DNA of 26,894 bases from VHBM01 sp052386635 (GTDB taxonomy: Archaea > Thermoproteota > Nitrososphaeria > Nitrososphaerales > Nitrosopumilaceae): contig JBQTJY010000144.1 in assembly GCA_052386635.1 (NCBI GenBank), positions 1 to 26,894 of the forward strand. Direction: 5' to 3'. The translations under genes and the position numbers were made by a program. Below the pieces are notes generated by a model. It worked only from the letters and a program-made list of their open reading frames with translations. It was not told where the DNA came from and did no database searches. How positions within the stretch are numbered: the stretch's first letter is position 1; every line of letters starts with the position of its first letter. Below, piece by piece: positions 1 through 9,381 of the stretch.

Positions 1-70
1 CATTTTATGATACTATCATTAAATCATCAACTATAATAATTTACATTTTTGGTAATTTACACCTATCAAG

Positions 71-80
71 CCTTAAATAA
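71..80 (+). promoter_or_regulatory. TATA-like promoter of amt
   Basis: An AT-rich ttaaataa element is centred about 26 nt before the amt ATG at 102. That is the usual archaeal TATA-to-start-site distance, so the transcript is probably leaderless. The rest of the first 101 nt is AT-rich and shows no ORF. Confidence 0.5.
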
Positions 81-101
81 TTTCATTTTTGTTCCTCATT
101 A

Positions 102-1664
102 ATGAATTCTAGAAACCGCAAGTATGCTCTTTTACTTATCGCAGCAATCGCAGTCACGGCAACAGGTGCAATGACGCAGGCATTTGCACAATCAGTAAAC
201 GATGGAATGGACGGCTATGTAAAAGGAACCAGCGGAATTTACACAGGAAACGCCAATGAATGTTGGTATCAAGATGAGGAAGGTAACTGGAAGTTCTGTA
301 GAACCGATACAGGTGATACAGCATGGATACTAAGTGCCACATCCCTTGTACTGTTCATGACTCCTGGTGTAGCATTCTTCTATGGCGGACTGACAAGATC
401 AAAGAATGCAGTAAATGTCATAGGAATGACCTTTATTGTAATTGGTCTTATCTCTGTCCAGTGGGTTCTTTGGGGATACTCGTTAGCATTTGGTCCTGTA
501 GATAATGACGCAAACCTGTACATGGGTTCGCTTCAATATGTCGGATTCAATGATGTATCTCACTATGCACCATTAGGTGCACCTGGTCCATGTCAAGGCA
601 CATGGTCTGACGCATTCCGTATGGATATGCTAAGAGATGATGCCCAATGTGGTCAAGGCTGGCCAAATACAATTCCTCACCAGTTGTTTGCAATGTTCCA
701 AGCAACATTCGCAATTATCACACCATCACTAATTGTTGGTGGATTAATTGACAGAATGAAGTTTAGTGCATTTGTATGCTTTATACTGGTATGGGCAACA
801 TTCGTTTATGATCCTATAGCACACTGGGTCTGGGGTGGTGGATGGCTCTTTGCAGGAAAAGCAGATCTTAATGCTGACCTGTCTCCAAGCTTCCCGCTAG
901 ACTTTGCAGGTGGTACAGTCGTACACATTACATCTGGATTCTCTGCACTTGCAGCCGCATTAATTCTAGGCAGAAGACTAGGATATGGCAAGGTTCCAAT
1001 GGAACCACACAGCATACCAATGGTAGTATTGGGTGCTTCCATGCTCTGGTTTGGCTGGTTCGGATTCAATGCAGGAAGCGAGTTAATGGCAGACGGTGTT
1101 GCAGTTAGTGCTTGGACAGTGACAAACACTGCCACAGGTATGGCATCATTGACATGGATGTTGATGAGTTGGGCTCATACAGGTAAGCCAAGCATTGTAG
1201 GTGCAGCATCCGGCGCAGTGGCAGGTCTTGTCGCAATTACGCCAGCATCAGGATTTGTTGGACCTATGGCATCAATAATCATAGGAATTGCAGCAGGTAC
1301 CATCTGTTATGGATGTGTTGCATTCAAGAATGCACGCAAATGGGATGACGCCCTCGATGTATGGGGAGTACATGGAATGGGTGGTCTTACAGGTGCTATA
1401 CTGACAGGAACACTAGCTAGTCCTCACATATGGGATACCGGTGTAGGTATTGGTGCATGGACAGGAACTCCAGAAGGCTATGAGCAGCAAGGAATCAACA
1501 TAATCGGCGCTGCAGCTTCCATTGGATATTCATTTGGTGTTACAATAGTAATACTAAAGATAATGGATGCAATATGGCCTGGCGGAATTCGAGTCACTCC
1601 AAAAGAGGAAGAAATCGGACTCGATCTTGCACAGCACGGCGAACGAGCATACGTAAACGAGTAA
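102..1664 (+). CDS. amt: Ammonium transporter (Amt/MEP/Rh family)
   Basis: Membrane channel or transporter for ammonium, the energy and nitrogen source of ammonia oxidisers. The 520-aa protein starts with a signal peptide (about residues 1-29, ending AFA-Q), followed by an extracellular N-terminal segment and about 11 membrane helices. Visible family landmarks are the TPGVAFFYGG first-helix motif (87-96), Asp237 in YDPIAHW, and the pore twin histidines H275 (FAGGTVVH) and H424 (WGVHGMGG). Two cysteine pairs lie in predicted outside regions: C54/C66 near the N-terminus and C164/C183 in a long loop (about 132-190). They may form disulfides. Position beside the ATP synthase cluster matches, from memory, the Nitrosopumilus maritimus Amt encoded near its ATPase genes. 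No GlnK gene is adjacent. A leaderless ATG follows a TATA box. Confidence 0.95.
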   Translation: MNSRNRKYALLLIAAIAVTATGAMTQAFAQSVNDGMDGYVKGTSGIYTGNANECWYQDEEGNWKFCRTDTGDTAWILSATSLVLFMTPGVAFFYGGLTRSKNAVNVIGMTFIVIGLISVQWVLWGYSLAFGPVDNDANLYMGSLQYVGFNDVSHYAPLGAPGPCQGTWSDAFRMDMLRDDAQCGQGWPNTIPHQLFAMFQATFAIITPSLIVGGLIDRMKFSAFVCFILVWATFVYDPIAHWVWGGGWLFAGKADLNADLSPSFPLDFAGGTVVHITSGFSALAAALILGRRLGYGKVPMEPHSIPMVVLGASMLWFGWFGFNAGSELMADGVAVSAWTVTNTATGMASLTWMLMSWAHTGKPSIVGAASGAVAGLVAITPASGFVGPMASIIIGIAAGTICYGCVAFKNARKWDDALDVWGVHGMGGLTGAILTGTLASPHIWDTGVGIGAWTGTPEGYEQQGINIIGAAASIGYSFGVTIVILKIMDAIWPGGIRVTPKEEEIGLDLAQHGERAYVNE

Positions 1665-1675
1665 AACATCAAAAC

Positions 1676-1695
1676 TCTCTTTTTTCCTTTTTATC
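1676..1695 (+). terminator. Oligo-T terminator after amt
   Basis: A pyrimidine-rich stretch with two T runs (ttttttccttttt) begins about 12 nt after the amt stop codon. Oligo-T without a stem is the usual archaeal termination signal. Confidence 0.5.
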
Positions 1696-1742
1696 TTAAA
1701 AAAAAAACAAATGAATTTACGTTTTATAGTTCGATTAAAGAC

Positions 1743-2516
1743 ATGTTAATTCAAGCAAGCGAACTTGCAAGAAAACTTGATGACCCTAATCTTCTCATAA
1801 TAGATGCAAGATCCTTCAAGGAATATTCAGAAGGCCATATTCCTGGTGCTGTAAATTTGGATCTTTTTGCATTTCATTGGTTTGATACAACAAAGCAAGG
1901 CATTGAGTCATTTAACAAACAGATGCAACAGCTCTTCTCTTTTGTTGGCATTACAAATGAAAAAAAAATAATTTTTTATGATCAAGTATCTGGGATGCTT
2001 GCTGCTCGCGGTGTCTGGCTATTGATGTATTTTTCACATCCTCAAGTATTCATGTTAGATGGTGGCATGAAAAAATGGAAAAAAGAAAATCTGCCACTTG
2101 AAACAAAAGCAAATGGCTTTAGGCCAGCAAAGTTTTCAGGCAAAATAAATTCCGAGCTTATTGCAGGCTTTGAATACATCAAAAAAAATCTAAACAAAAT
2201 ACAAATCATTGATGCAAGAGCTCATGACGAGTATGATGGAACTGTTATTAGGGCAGCAAGAAAGGGGCATATTCCAACTGCGATTAATGTAGATTGGAAC
2301 CTTAATGTTGCAGAAGATGGAACTCTAAAAAAAGAAAATGATCTTTCAGAATTATACAAAATTCCAAAAGACTCTGAAGTTGTAACATACTGCCAGGGTG
2401 CATACAGGGCAGCAAATGCATTTTTGGCATTAAAAAAAATTGGTTTTAAAAAAGTTCGAGTATATCTGGGTTCATGGACAGAGTGGGCAAACAGACTGGA
2501 ACTTCCTGTTGAATAA
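1743..2516 (+). CDS. Two-domain sulfurtransferase (rhodanese / 3-mercaptopyruvate type)
   Basis: Transfers sulfane sulfur from thiosulfate or 3-mercaptopyruvate to an acceptor thiol or cyanide, presumably in the cytoplasm because no signal peptide is visible. The 257 residues form two rhodanese domains. The N-terminal domain (about 1-120) has DARSFKEYSEGHIPGA but no active Cys. The C-terminal domain (about 130-257) has DARAHDEYDG, the GHIPTAINVDW motif and the active-site loop C217-QGAYRA. The loop matches neither the CRKGVTA of classical rhodanese nor the CGSGVTA of mercaptopyruvate sulfurtransferase, so the sulfur donor is uncertain. Length fits the family (about 270-290 aa). It lies 48 nt before the regulator at 2565 and shares its strand. 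Confidence 0.88.
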   Translation: MLIQASELARKLDDPNLLIIDARSFKEYSEGHIPGAVNLDLFAFHWFDTTKQGIESFNKQMQQLFSFVGITNEKKIIFYDQVSGMLAARGVWLLMYFSHPQVFMLDGGMKKWKKENLPLETKANGFRPAKFSGKINSELIAGFEYIKKNLNKIQIIDARAHDEYDGTVIRAARKGHIPTAINVDWNLNVAEDGTLKKENDLSELYKIPKDSEVVTYCQGAYRAANAFLALKKIGFKKVRVYLGSWTEWANRLELPVE

Positions 2517-2564
2517 TCTACCAGCACATTACATTTTTTAGTCAAGCATGAAACAAAGCTTGTC

Positions 2565-3365
2565 ATGACAGATCTTTATGAAAAGGCAGCAGAAAATTTT
2601 CTAGAACTTGCAAGTCATCAAAGATTGCAAATATTGTTTCAGCTTTTAGAAAAAAAGTCTACAATTACTGAAATGGCAAAAAGACTGGACACAACAAAGC
2701 AGGAGGTCCACCGCAACTTTACAAGATTAGAGAAAAGCAAGCTAATCGTCAAGGACAATGATGGCAAGTATACGCTGACAACTTTTGGAAGAACAATGTG
2801 TACACAGGTACCACCAATTGTATTTCTGTCACAAAACATGAAGTATTTTGAAGATCATACGTTTGGCGATATTCCAATAAAATTTGTGATGAGAGCAGGC
2901 CAGCTTGCAAGCGGCCAGCATGTAAAAGGCGTAGCTAAAGTGCTTGAGCAGTGGAAGACTGTCTACAAAAATGCAGACAAGTACATCTACGAGTTGCTAT
3001 CTGAAGTGCCACTAGATCTTATAGAGCCGCTAGTAAAAAAAGTAAAAACCGGTGTAAAGTTTCAATATATCTTTTCAAAGTCGGCAATTGTGCCAAAAGG
3101 CAGGAAGGAACTCCTCACAAAACTAGGATTTTCTAAACTAATTGAGGAGGGGCTTGTTGAGCGAAAAATGAAAGACAGGGTTGAGACAATGGTGATTTTA
3201 AATGAAAAGGAGGCATGTGTACTGTTTGCAGACCTTAAAGGTGAATCTGACCTAAGTGAGATGTTTTACAGCAATGATCCCATGTTTCATGAGTGGTGTC
3301 TTGACTACTTTAGGTACTGCTGGTACGGCTCTGATGTATTTCAGGAAAGCAAGCTAAAAGAATGA
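2565..3365 (+). CDS. Winged-helix transcriptional regulator with FilR1-type C-terminal domain
   Basis: Putative DNA-binding regulator of 266 aa. Residues about 15-75 form an ArsR/TrmB-like winged helix (HQRLQILFQLLEKK, then TITEMAKRLDTTKQEVHRNF as the helix-turn-helix, then the KYTLTTFG wing). The remainder (about 135-255) resembles the FilR1 middle domain (formerly DUF1724), with the segments LIEPLVKKVKTGVKFQYIF and ETMVILNEKEACVLFADL. Such proteins occur in methanogens and other archaea as metabolic regulators; the effector is unknown. The gene lies downstream of amt and the sulfurtransferase, so nitrogen or sulfur status are possible cues, but this is only a context argument. It ends 2 nt before the convergent atpI stop. 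Confidence 0.8.
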   Translation: MTDLYEKAAENFLELASHQRLQILFQLLEKKSTITEMAKRLDTTKQEVHRNFTRLEKSKLIVKDNDGKYTLTTFGRTMCTQVPPIVFLSQNMKYFEDHTFGDIPIKFVMRAGQLASGQHVKGVAKVLEQWKTVYKNADKYIYELLSEVPLDLIEPLVKKVKTGVKFQYIFSKSAIVPKGRKELLTKLGFSKLIEEGLVERKMKDRVETMVILNEKEACVLFADLKGESDLSEMFYSNDPMFHEWCLDYFRYCWYGSDVFQESKLKE

Positions 3366-3367
3366 AT

Positions 3368-5467
3368 TTACTTTTTCTTCCATAAAAGCTGGTTGTAAAC
3401 CATTTCAGGAACAACTTGCTTGAACTGCTTTGATCCGCCACCATACCACTTTGTAAAAAACTCGTACAAGTGAAGTCTCAATGACTGTATGTATACAATC
3501 AGGCCTTCTATTATCATGATTCCAATATTTCCACCAATAATTATTGCAAGGGCGCCACCTGAGCCCATGCCGCCAAGATGAACATATGCATTATTGACAG
3601 TTAACAAAAGTGCAGCATGTACTAGTAACATGATGCCAAGTCGTGCATAGCTTATGGTGTGTGAGAGGCATTCAACAGTTTTTCCAAGCAAAACTTCCAT
3701 GACAGCACTTGCCATGTCTCCTCCCTCTTCTGGATGTTTTTTGTTGTGAAGCATGCCACCAATTATCATCAATACAACGCATCCAATTACTGTAAACACT
3801 GCAATTCTTACAACAAGCCAAACTACTGCCCAGTCGCCAACCAGTATGGTAATCCATGGTACAGCTTCTGTATGTGTTCTAGAGTACATGTTCATTACAT
3901 CATATCCTGATCCGATTGCTGCCATCATGACTGCAACTATTCCAAAGTACATGACCAAGTTTGGTATTGCCTCAAAATACATTGTAGTGCGGTGACCCTC
4001 TCTCAATAATTTTTTAATTCGCAAAAGAAATGCCCAGACCAGGTGTACTATACCTAAAAATATTGATACTTTGAGAATTAGAATTACTTGCTCAAAGGTA
4101 AGCTCTGCAACACTTACTACGCCAATAATCCAAGAAATCGAATGTAGTGGCCCGCCTTCATGTAAAAGATCTTCAAACGGAGCCAGATGATCAAGATGAA
4201 ATCCAAACGCCTCGCCTGTAAACAGCCCGGCAATTGCAGCAGAGAACCCAGATATGGCAATTAGCATTCCCCATCTTGCCAGTGTTCCCTGTCCTTTGAA
4301 CTTGAATAAGAGACCAAACCCCATAAGTAAAAGTGCGTGACCCAAGTCGGCAAACATTATCCCGTAAAAGATTGGCCACATTAGCGCAATCATTGGCGTA
4401 GGATCAGGTTCGCCTTTTTTTGGTATTCCCTGGCTTTCTGTAATTACCTCAAATGTTCGAATCCATCGTGTATTATGTAAAAGAGTAGGACTCTGCTCAA
4501 GTGCCTTTGAGTCTTTGATTGGTTCTGTTACTGATGTCCACTGCTTTGTAACTTCCTTGAATTTTTTTTCCATGGATTTTGGAATATATCCTTGAATCAT
4601 TGCAAACTGCTTTGTTCCACCAGGCTTGCGTAATGTCTCAAGAACATCTTTAGCTACAAGTGCAGCTTCATGTAATGAAAGGATCTCTGTACGTATGCTG
4701 CTTTTTATTTTTACAATCTCTTTTGTAATTAGTTTTTGCTTGTCAAGCAGCTCCTTTATTTTTAATTCAGCAAGTGTGTATGCCTTGGCTGGTATCTGAG
4801 GATAGCCTTGTGGGATGGAAAAGGGGTTTGCGTTAAGGTTTCGTAATACCTTGTTTACTTTCTCAGAGTCGCCTGCGCCTGAAATTACAAATATTGCTGC
4901 TTTTTCTTTTGTCTCAAGATCATATTTGTAGATTGTAATTCCTTCCAGAGAGCGAGTGATTTCATTGTAATCAGCAGAGTTTATGACAAAAATATTTGTG
5001 TAAAAATACTTGCCTAGTCCTAGGTTGCTAAGGTCAATGTTTAGCTTGTTTGCTACCTGAATAGTATCTCTTAGAGCAGTAAATTCTTCCAATGATTTTT
5101 TTATGTCGTTACTTTCCTTGAGAAGACCTGCGGCTTTGCTAATGACAGATGGAACTTTTCTCTCCAAGTCATCAATCATTGCTTCAAGTTCACGTACTTC
5201 GTAGTTTTTCTTTTTTATCGCAAAGCCCTTAAAAACAATCTCCATCATCCCAACTCGCAAGGGAATCTGCATGCCTTTGATTACCTCATCTATCTGCTGG
5301 AATGCCTTTTGTGCCCTGAGAAGAAGATCATCAACTTCAGGCGTTAGTGTCTCGTTTTCTGTCTCTATTTTATGAAACCACTCAAACTCGGTAAGACAGG
5401 AAATTGCTTTAGGTGACTCCATTCGTGGTAAGATAACAGTTCCAACCAAAAGTTCTGTAACGGCCAA
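3368..5467 (-). CDS. atpI: A-type ATP synthase subunit I (a subunit)
   Basis: Stator membrane subunit forming the proton half-channels of the A1Ao ATP synthase. The 699 aa fit the family. A cytoplasmic N-terminal half (about 1-355) contains coiled-coil stretches (about 85-135 and 235-275). It is followed by about seven or eight membrane helices. Key channel residues are visible: E599 and R609 in ECLSHTISYARL, and E654, Q661 and R664 in EGLIVYIQSLRLHLYEFF. The start is a TTG at 5467; it is preferred to Met16 because it retains the first strand (LLVGTVILPR) conserved in the family. A TATA-like sequence lies at about 5491-5498. The gene is transcribed away from the other atp genes, which is unusual for archaeal ATPase operons. 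Confidence 0.95.
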   Translation of the reverse strand: MAVTELLVGTVILPRMESPKAISCLTEFEWFHKIETENETLTPEVDDLLLRAQKAFQQIDEVIKGMQIPLRVGMMEIVFKGFAIKKKNYEVRELEAMIDDLERKVPSVISKAAGLLKESNDIKKSLEEFTALRDTIQVANKLNIDLSNLGLGKYFYTNIFVINSADYNEITRSLEGITIYKYDLETKEKAAIFVISGAGDSEKVNKVLRNLNANPFSIPQGYPQIPAKAYTLAELKIKELLDKQKLITKEIVKIKSSIRTEILSLHEAALVAKDVLETLRKPGGTKQFAMIQGYIPKSMEKKFKEVTKQWTSVTEPIKDSKALEQSPTLLHNTRWIRTFEVITESQGIPKKGEPDPTPMIALMWPIFYGIMFADLGHALLLMGFGLLFKFKGQGTLARWGMLIAISGFSAAIAGLFTGEAFGFHLDHLAPFEDLLHEGGPLHSISWIIGVVSVAELTFEQVILILKVSIFLGIVHLVWAFLLRIKKLLREGHRTTMYFEAIPNLVMYFGIVAVMMAAIGSGYDVMNMYSRTHTEAVPWITILVGDWAVVWLVVRIAVFTVIGCVVLMIIGGMLHNKKHPEEGGDMASAVMEVLLGKTVECLSHTISYARLGIMLLVHAALLLTVNNAYVHLGGMGSGGALAIIIGGNIGIMIIEGLIVYIQSLRLHLYEFFTKWYGGGSKQFKQVVPEMVYNQLLWKKK

Positions 5468-5614
5468 TACTGGCTCGTTTTTTTATGATAGTTTAAAATC
5501 TTTCTAAAGATAAAAAATCAAATGTCATAGCTGGATCAAACAACTTTCTGTTTAATTGTGATTATATTTTTTGAAACTCCCAAACATTAAAATCCACTAA
5601 TTAACGGCTTTTCG
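5468..5614. promoter_or_regulatory. Divergent promoter region atpI / atpE
   Basis: This 147-nt AT-rich spacer separates divergent ATP synthase genes. On the - strand a TATA-like ttttaaac (5491-5498) sits about 27 nt before the atpI TTG. On the + strand acattaaaat (about 5584-5593) sits about 26 nt before the atpE TTG at 5615. Both spacings predict leaderless mRNAs. No ORF or strong dyad was seen. Confidence 0.5.
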
Positions 5615-6214
5615 TTGGCCTTGGACTCAAAACTAGAAACCACTATTGACAAAATATTAACTCAAACAACTACCGAACTTTTAACCACACTTGAAAAAAC
5701 TTTTGATGAATGCAAAGAGTCCTTATCAAAATCATCTCGCTCCCTTGAGCAAGAGTATGACAGAATCCTAGACGAAGGAAAAAAGGAATCAGAAAAGCTT
5801 GAAAAGCAGATAATTGGCAGCTCTGAACTGGAAGCAAGAAACAAGCAGCTCCTACTGACTGCTGAATCAGTTGACAAGGTCTTTGAAAAAGCAATAGAAA
5901 AAATTCAAAACATAAAGAAAAATGAGAATTATCCAAAACTAATTTCCACACTAATTGATGAATCAACAAAAGCGTTAGGCACTCAGGAAATTATTGTTCT
6001 AACAAACAGCAAAGACAAGGATGTAGTAAAGTCAGTTATCTCAAAATTTCCAAAAGCAGAACTGTCCTCTGAGACTATCACCTGTATAGGTGGAGTAGAG
6101 GTAAGATCAAAGGATGGTACGATGACATTTAACAATACAATTGATTCAAGGCTTGAGCGTTTGAAGCCTTTAATAAGGAAAGATATTGCCACGAAATTTG
6201 GCATAGGGAACTAA
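5615..6214 (+). CDS. atpE: A-type ATP synthase subunit E (peripheral stalk)
   Basis: Peripheral-stalk subunit joining A1 to the membrane stator. The protein has 199 aa, normal for the family. An N-terminal helical coiled coil (about 1-110, rich in K/E/S) is followed by a mixed globular domain carrying the family signature GGVEVRSKDGTMTFNNTIDS (about 156-175) and LERLKPLIRKDIATKFG. The start is TTG at 5615, with a second in-frame TTG two codons later. It is the first gene of the forward atp operon, 1 nt before atpA. In other archaea subunit E pairs with subunit H, but no recognisable H gene is present here. Confidence 0.93.
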   Translation: MALDSKLETTIDKILTQTTTELLTTLEKTFDECKESLSKSSRSLEQEYDRILDEGKKESEKLEKQIIGSSELEARNKQLLLTAESVDKVFEKAIEKIQNIKKNENYPKLISTLIDESTKALGTQEIIVLTNSKDKDVVKSVISKFPKAELSSETITCIGGVEVRSKDGTMTFNNTIDSRLERLKPLIRKDIATKFGIGN

Positions 6215-6215
6215 A

Positions 6216-7994
6216 ATGGCAGCAAAGGGACGAATTGTTTGGGTAAGTGGCCCTGCAGTAAAGGCAGATGGCATGGCCGATGCAAAAATGTATGAAACTG
6301 TATCTGTCGGCGACGCAAAACTAATTGGCGAAGTAATCAGGCTTACAGGCGATGTAGCATTTATCCAAGTATACGAGTCAACAAGCGGCCTCAAGCCAGG
6401 CGAGCCTGTTGTAGGTACTGGCAACCCGCTTAGTGTTTTGCTAGGGCCTGGAATTATTGGCCAGATTTACGACGGAATCCAGCGTCCACTAAAAGATCTT
6501 TCCAAAGTTTCTGGCTCTTTTATTGGCAGAGGAATCACAACAACTCCAGTTGATATGAAAAAGAAATACAAGTTTACACCAACAGCCAAAGTTGGCGACT
6601 CTGTAGAGTCTGGAAACATAATTGGTAAAGTTCAGGAAACTGATTTAATTGATCACAGCATAATGATTCCCCCAGATCATCCTGGCGGAAAGATAACAAG
6701 CATTGTTAAAGAAGGCGAGTATGATCTTGAAACTGAACTAGCGATTACAGAAAAGAATGGAAATAAAATTCCAGTAAAAATGTATCATAGATGGCCTGTT
6801 AGAAAACCGCGTCCTTATCAAAAAAGATATGATCCAACAATTCCATTGCTTACAGGCCAGCGAGTAATTGACACATTCTTTCCACTTGCAAAAGGCGGCA
6901 CTGGCTCAATTCCTGGCGCATTTGGCACAGGAAAGACAGTAACACTGCACCAGATTGCAAAGTGGGCCGATTCCCAAGTTGTAGTGTATATTGGATGTGG
7001 CGAGCGAGGAAACGAAATGACTGAGGTGCTAGTAGAGTTTCCACACCTCAAAGACCCACGTACCGGCAAGCCATTAATGGATAGGACAGTTCTTGTCGCA
7101 AACACAAGCAACATGCCTGTTGCAGCAAGGGAGGCAAGCATCTACACTGGCGTAACAATTGCAGAATATTACAGAGATATGGGAAAAGACGTAGTTTTGG
7201 TTGCAGACTCGACAAGCAGATGGGCAGAAGCGCTTCGCGAAATGAGTGGAAGACTAGAAGAAATGCCAGCAGAGGAAGGATATCCATCATATCTTGCATC
7301 AAGGTTGGCAGAATTTTATGAAAGGGCAGGAAGAGTAAAGGCACTTGGAAGTCCTGACAGAAACGGCTCTGTCAGCCTCGTTGGCGCAGTATCTCCATCT
7401 GGTGGTGACTTTACAGAGCCAGTTACAACACATACAATGAGATTTATCAAAACATTCTGGGCGCTTGATGCAAAGCTTGCCTACTCTAGACACTATCCAT
7501 CAATTAACTGGATGAACAGCTACTCTGGATATCTGTCTGATATAGCAAAGTGGTGGAGTGAAAATGTAAGTGATGAGTGGCTTGGCCTACGGGGCGAAGC
7601 ATATGGAATCTTACAAAGAGAAGATACACTAAAAGAAATTGTCAGACTGTTAGGTCCTGAGGCCCTACCTGATGAAGAAAAATTAATTCTAGAGGTAGCA
7701 AGGATGATAAAGATTGGAATTTTGCAGCAAAACTCTTTTGATGAAGTTGATACGTATTGCAGTCCTCAAAAACAATTCAAACTGCTAAAACTTCTAGTCC
7801 AATTTTACAAAAATGGACAGCAGGCACTTAGAGACGGAACAACACTTGCAGATATCCGTGCCATGCCAATAATTGGTTCCTTGCTAAAGGCAAGAATGGA
7901 AATCAAGGATAACGAACTAGCGAAACTTGATCAGCTTGACAAAACTATGACTGAGCAATTCAAAAGCATAATGGGGGTTACGGTAACAACTTGA
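6216..7994 (+). CDS. atpA: A-type ATP synthase catalytic subunit A
   Basis: Catalytic nucleotide-binding subunit of the A1 head. Its 592 aa include a beta-barrel N-terminus (about 5-70), the non-homologous insert (about 110-195) and the nucleotide-binding domain. The P-loop GAFGTGKT occupies residues 234-241. This differs from the GPFGSGKT of well-studied archaeal enzymes at two positions and approaches the GAFGCGKT of eukaryotic V-ATPases. Other landmarks are GCGERGNEM, VLVADSTSRWAEALREMSGR and the glutamate-rich EEMPAEEGYP. The last four bases overlap the atpB start (TTGA), indicating translational coupling. Confidence 0.97.
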   Translation: MAAKGRIVWVSGPAVKADGMADAKMYETVSVGDAKLIGEVIRLTGDVAFIQVYESTSGLKPGEPVVGTGNPLSVLLGPGIIGQIYDGIQRPLKDLSKVSGSFIGRGITTTPVDMKKKYKFTPTAKVGDSVESGNIIGKVQETDLIDHSIMIPPDHPGGKITSIVKEGEYDLETELAITEKNGNKIPVKMYHRWPVRKPRPYQKRYDPTIPLLTGQRVIDTFFPLAKGGTGSIPGAFGTGKTVTLHQIAKWADSQVVVYIGCGERGNEMTEVLVEFPHLKDPRTGKPLMDRTVLVANTSNMPVAAREASIYTGVTIAEYYRDMGKDVVLVADSTSRWAEALREMSGRLEEMPAEEGYPSYLASRLAEFYERAGRVKALGSPDRNGSVSLVGAVSPSGGDFTEPVTTHTMRFIKTFWALDAKLAYSRHYPSINWMNSYSGYLSDIAKWWSENVSDEWLGLRGEAYGILQREDTLKEIVRLLGPEALPDEEKLILEVARMIKIGILQQNSFDEVDTYCSPQKQFKLLKLLVQFYKNGQQALRDGTTLADIRAMPIIGSLLKARMEIKDNELAKLDQLDKTMTEQFKSIMGVTVTT

Positions 7995-9376
7995 GTAAAC
8001 ATGGCGGTGTGCAGTATAGCAAGATTGCAGAAATCAAAGGACCACTTGTTATAGTTGATGATGTAGAAAACGCAGCATTTGATGAGCTTGTCGAAATACA
8101 AACAAATGATGGCGAAAAAAGACTAGGTAAAGTTCTCGAAGTTGGAAACGGTAAGGCCATTGTCCAGGTCTTTGAGGGAACTACAGGACTTTCCGTTTCT
8201 GGAACCAAAGCTAAATTTGTTGGAAAGGTCATGGAGATGCCAGTCTCAGAAGAGGTACTTGGCAGAGTATTTGATGGACTAGGAAGACCAAAAGATGGCC
8301 TGCCAGATCCAATAGCTGATAAATTTTTAGACATTAACGGCGAGCCAATGAACCCAGAGCAGCGAGAGTATCCTCGTGATTTTATCCAGACAGGAGTTTC
8401 AGTAATTGATGGAATGCTTACACTGGTACGAGGACAAAAACTGCCAATTTTTTCAGGCTCTGGCATGTCACACAATATTTTAGCTGCACAGATTGCCCGC
8501 CAGGCAGCAGTTGTTGGAACATCAGACGAGTTTGCTGTAGTGTTTGCAGCAATAGGCGTGCAGTATAGCGAGGCAGAGTACTTTAGAAGAAGCCTTGAAG
8601 AGTCTGGTGCCCTAAAAAGAAGTGTACTATTTTTGAATCTAGCAGACGATCCTGCTATAGAAAGAATCATCACTCCTCGAGTTGCACTCACAGTAGCAGA
8701 GTATCTGGCATATGATCTTGGCATGCATGTGCTCGTAATTCTAACAGACATGACAAACTATGCAGAGGCACTACGAGAAATCAGCGCTGCAAGAGAAGAA
8801 GTGCCAGGAAGAAAAGGATATCCAGGATATTTGTATACTGATCTTTCTACAATTTATGAGAGAGCAGGAAGACTGCGCGGAAAAAAGGGAAGCGTTACAC
8901 AGATGCCAATTCTATCAATGCCTTCTGATGATATTACCCATCCAATTCCAGATCTTACAGGTTACATAACAGAAGGACAGATTGTACTTGGTCGTGACCT
9001 GTTCAGACAGGGAGTCTATCCACCAGTAAACATCTTGATGAGTCTTAGCAGAATCATGAAGGACGGTATTGGTGAGGGAAGAACAAGAGCCGATCATCAG
9101 GAAATTTCCAACCAAAACTATGATGCATATTCAAGAGCACAAGAGGTCCGCGCACTTGCAGGCATTGTAGGAAAGGCAGGACTTACTGGCGTTGATCTAA
9201 AATATCTGGGATTTGGCGATGAATTTGAAAAAAATTTCCTCTCACAGGCAATTGATGAAAACAGAACAATTGAGGAAACACTTTCCTTACTATGGAAGGC
9301 AGTATCACTCTTGCCAAAAAATGAACTAACCAAAGTCAAAGACAGATACATAGAACAACACTATAAGGAAAGATAG
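7991..9376 (+). CDS. atpB: A-type ATP synthase regulatory subunit B
   Basis: Non-catalytic partner of subunit A in the A3B3 head, 461 aa. The P-loop position holds FSGSGMSHN (154-162), the degenerate form typical of B subunits. The interface arginine region SLSRIMKDGIGEG (351-363, R354) is conserved. Further landmarks are ILTDMTNYAEALREIS and the GYPGYLYTDLSTIYERAG segment. The TTG start at 7991 overlaps the atpA stop by four bases. It is followed 5 nt later by atpD. Confidence 0.97.
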   Translation: MSKHGGVQYSKIAEIKGPLVIVDDVENAAFDELVEIQTNDGEKRLGKVLEVGNGKAIVQVFEGTTGLSVSGTKAKFVGKVMEMPVSEEVLGRVFDGLGRPKDGLPDPIADKFLDINGEPMNPEQREYPRDFIQTGVSVIDGMLTLVRGQKLPIFSGSGMSHNILAAQIARQAAVVGTSDEFAVVFAAIGVQYSEAEYFRRSLEESGALKRSVLFLNLADDPAIERIITPRVALTVAEYLAYDLGMHVLVILTDMTNYAEALREISAAREEVPGRKGYPGYLYTDLSTIYERAGRLRGKKGSVTQMPILSMPSDDITHPIPDLTGYITEGQIVLGRDLFRQGVYPPVNILMSLSRIMKDGIGEGRTRADHQEISNQNYDAYSRAQEVRALAGIVGKAGLTGVDLKYLGFGDEFEKNFLSQAIDENRTIEETLSLLWKAVSLLPKNELTKVKDRYIEQHYKER

Positions 9377-9381
9377 CATCT

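Noticed and set aside
806..1135. 109-codon - strand ORF inside amt
   Set aside because: Antisense shadow of a strongly conserved membrane-protein reading frame; no family resemblance.
1697..1708. Poly-A run after amt as a trace of a mobile element
   Set aside because: No inverted repeats, target duplication or transposase nearby; it is ordinary AT-rich spacer next to a T-rich terminator.
7978..8751. 257-codon - strand ORF opposite atpB
   Set aside because: Long but Ser/Thr/Pro-rich shadow of atpB, created by codon composition; atpB motifs are unambiguous.
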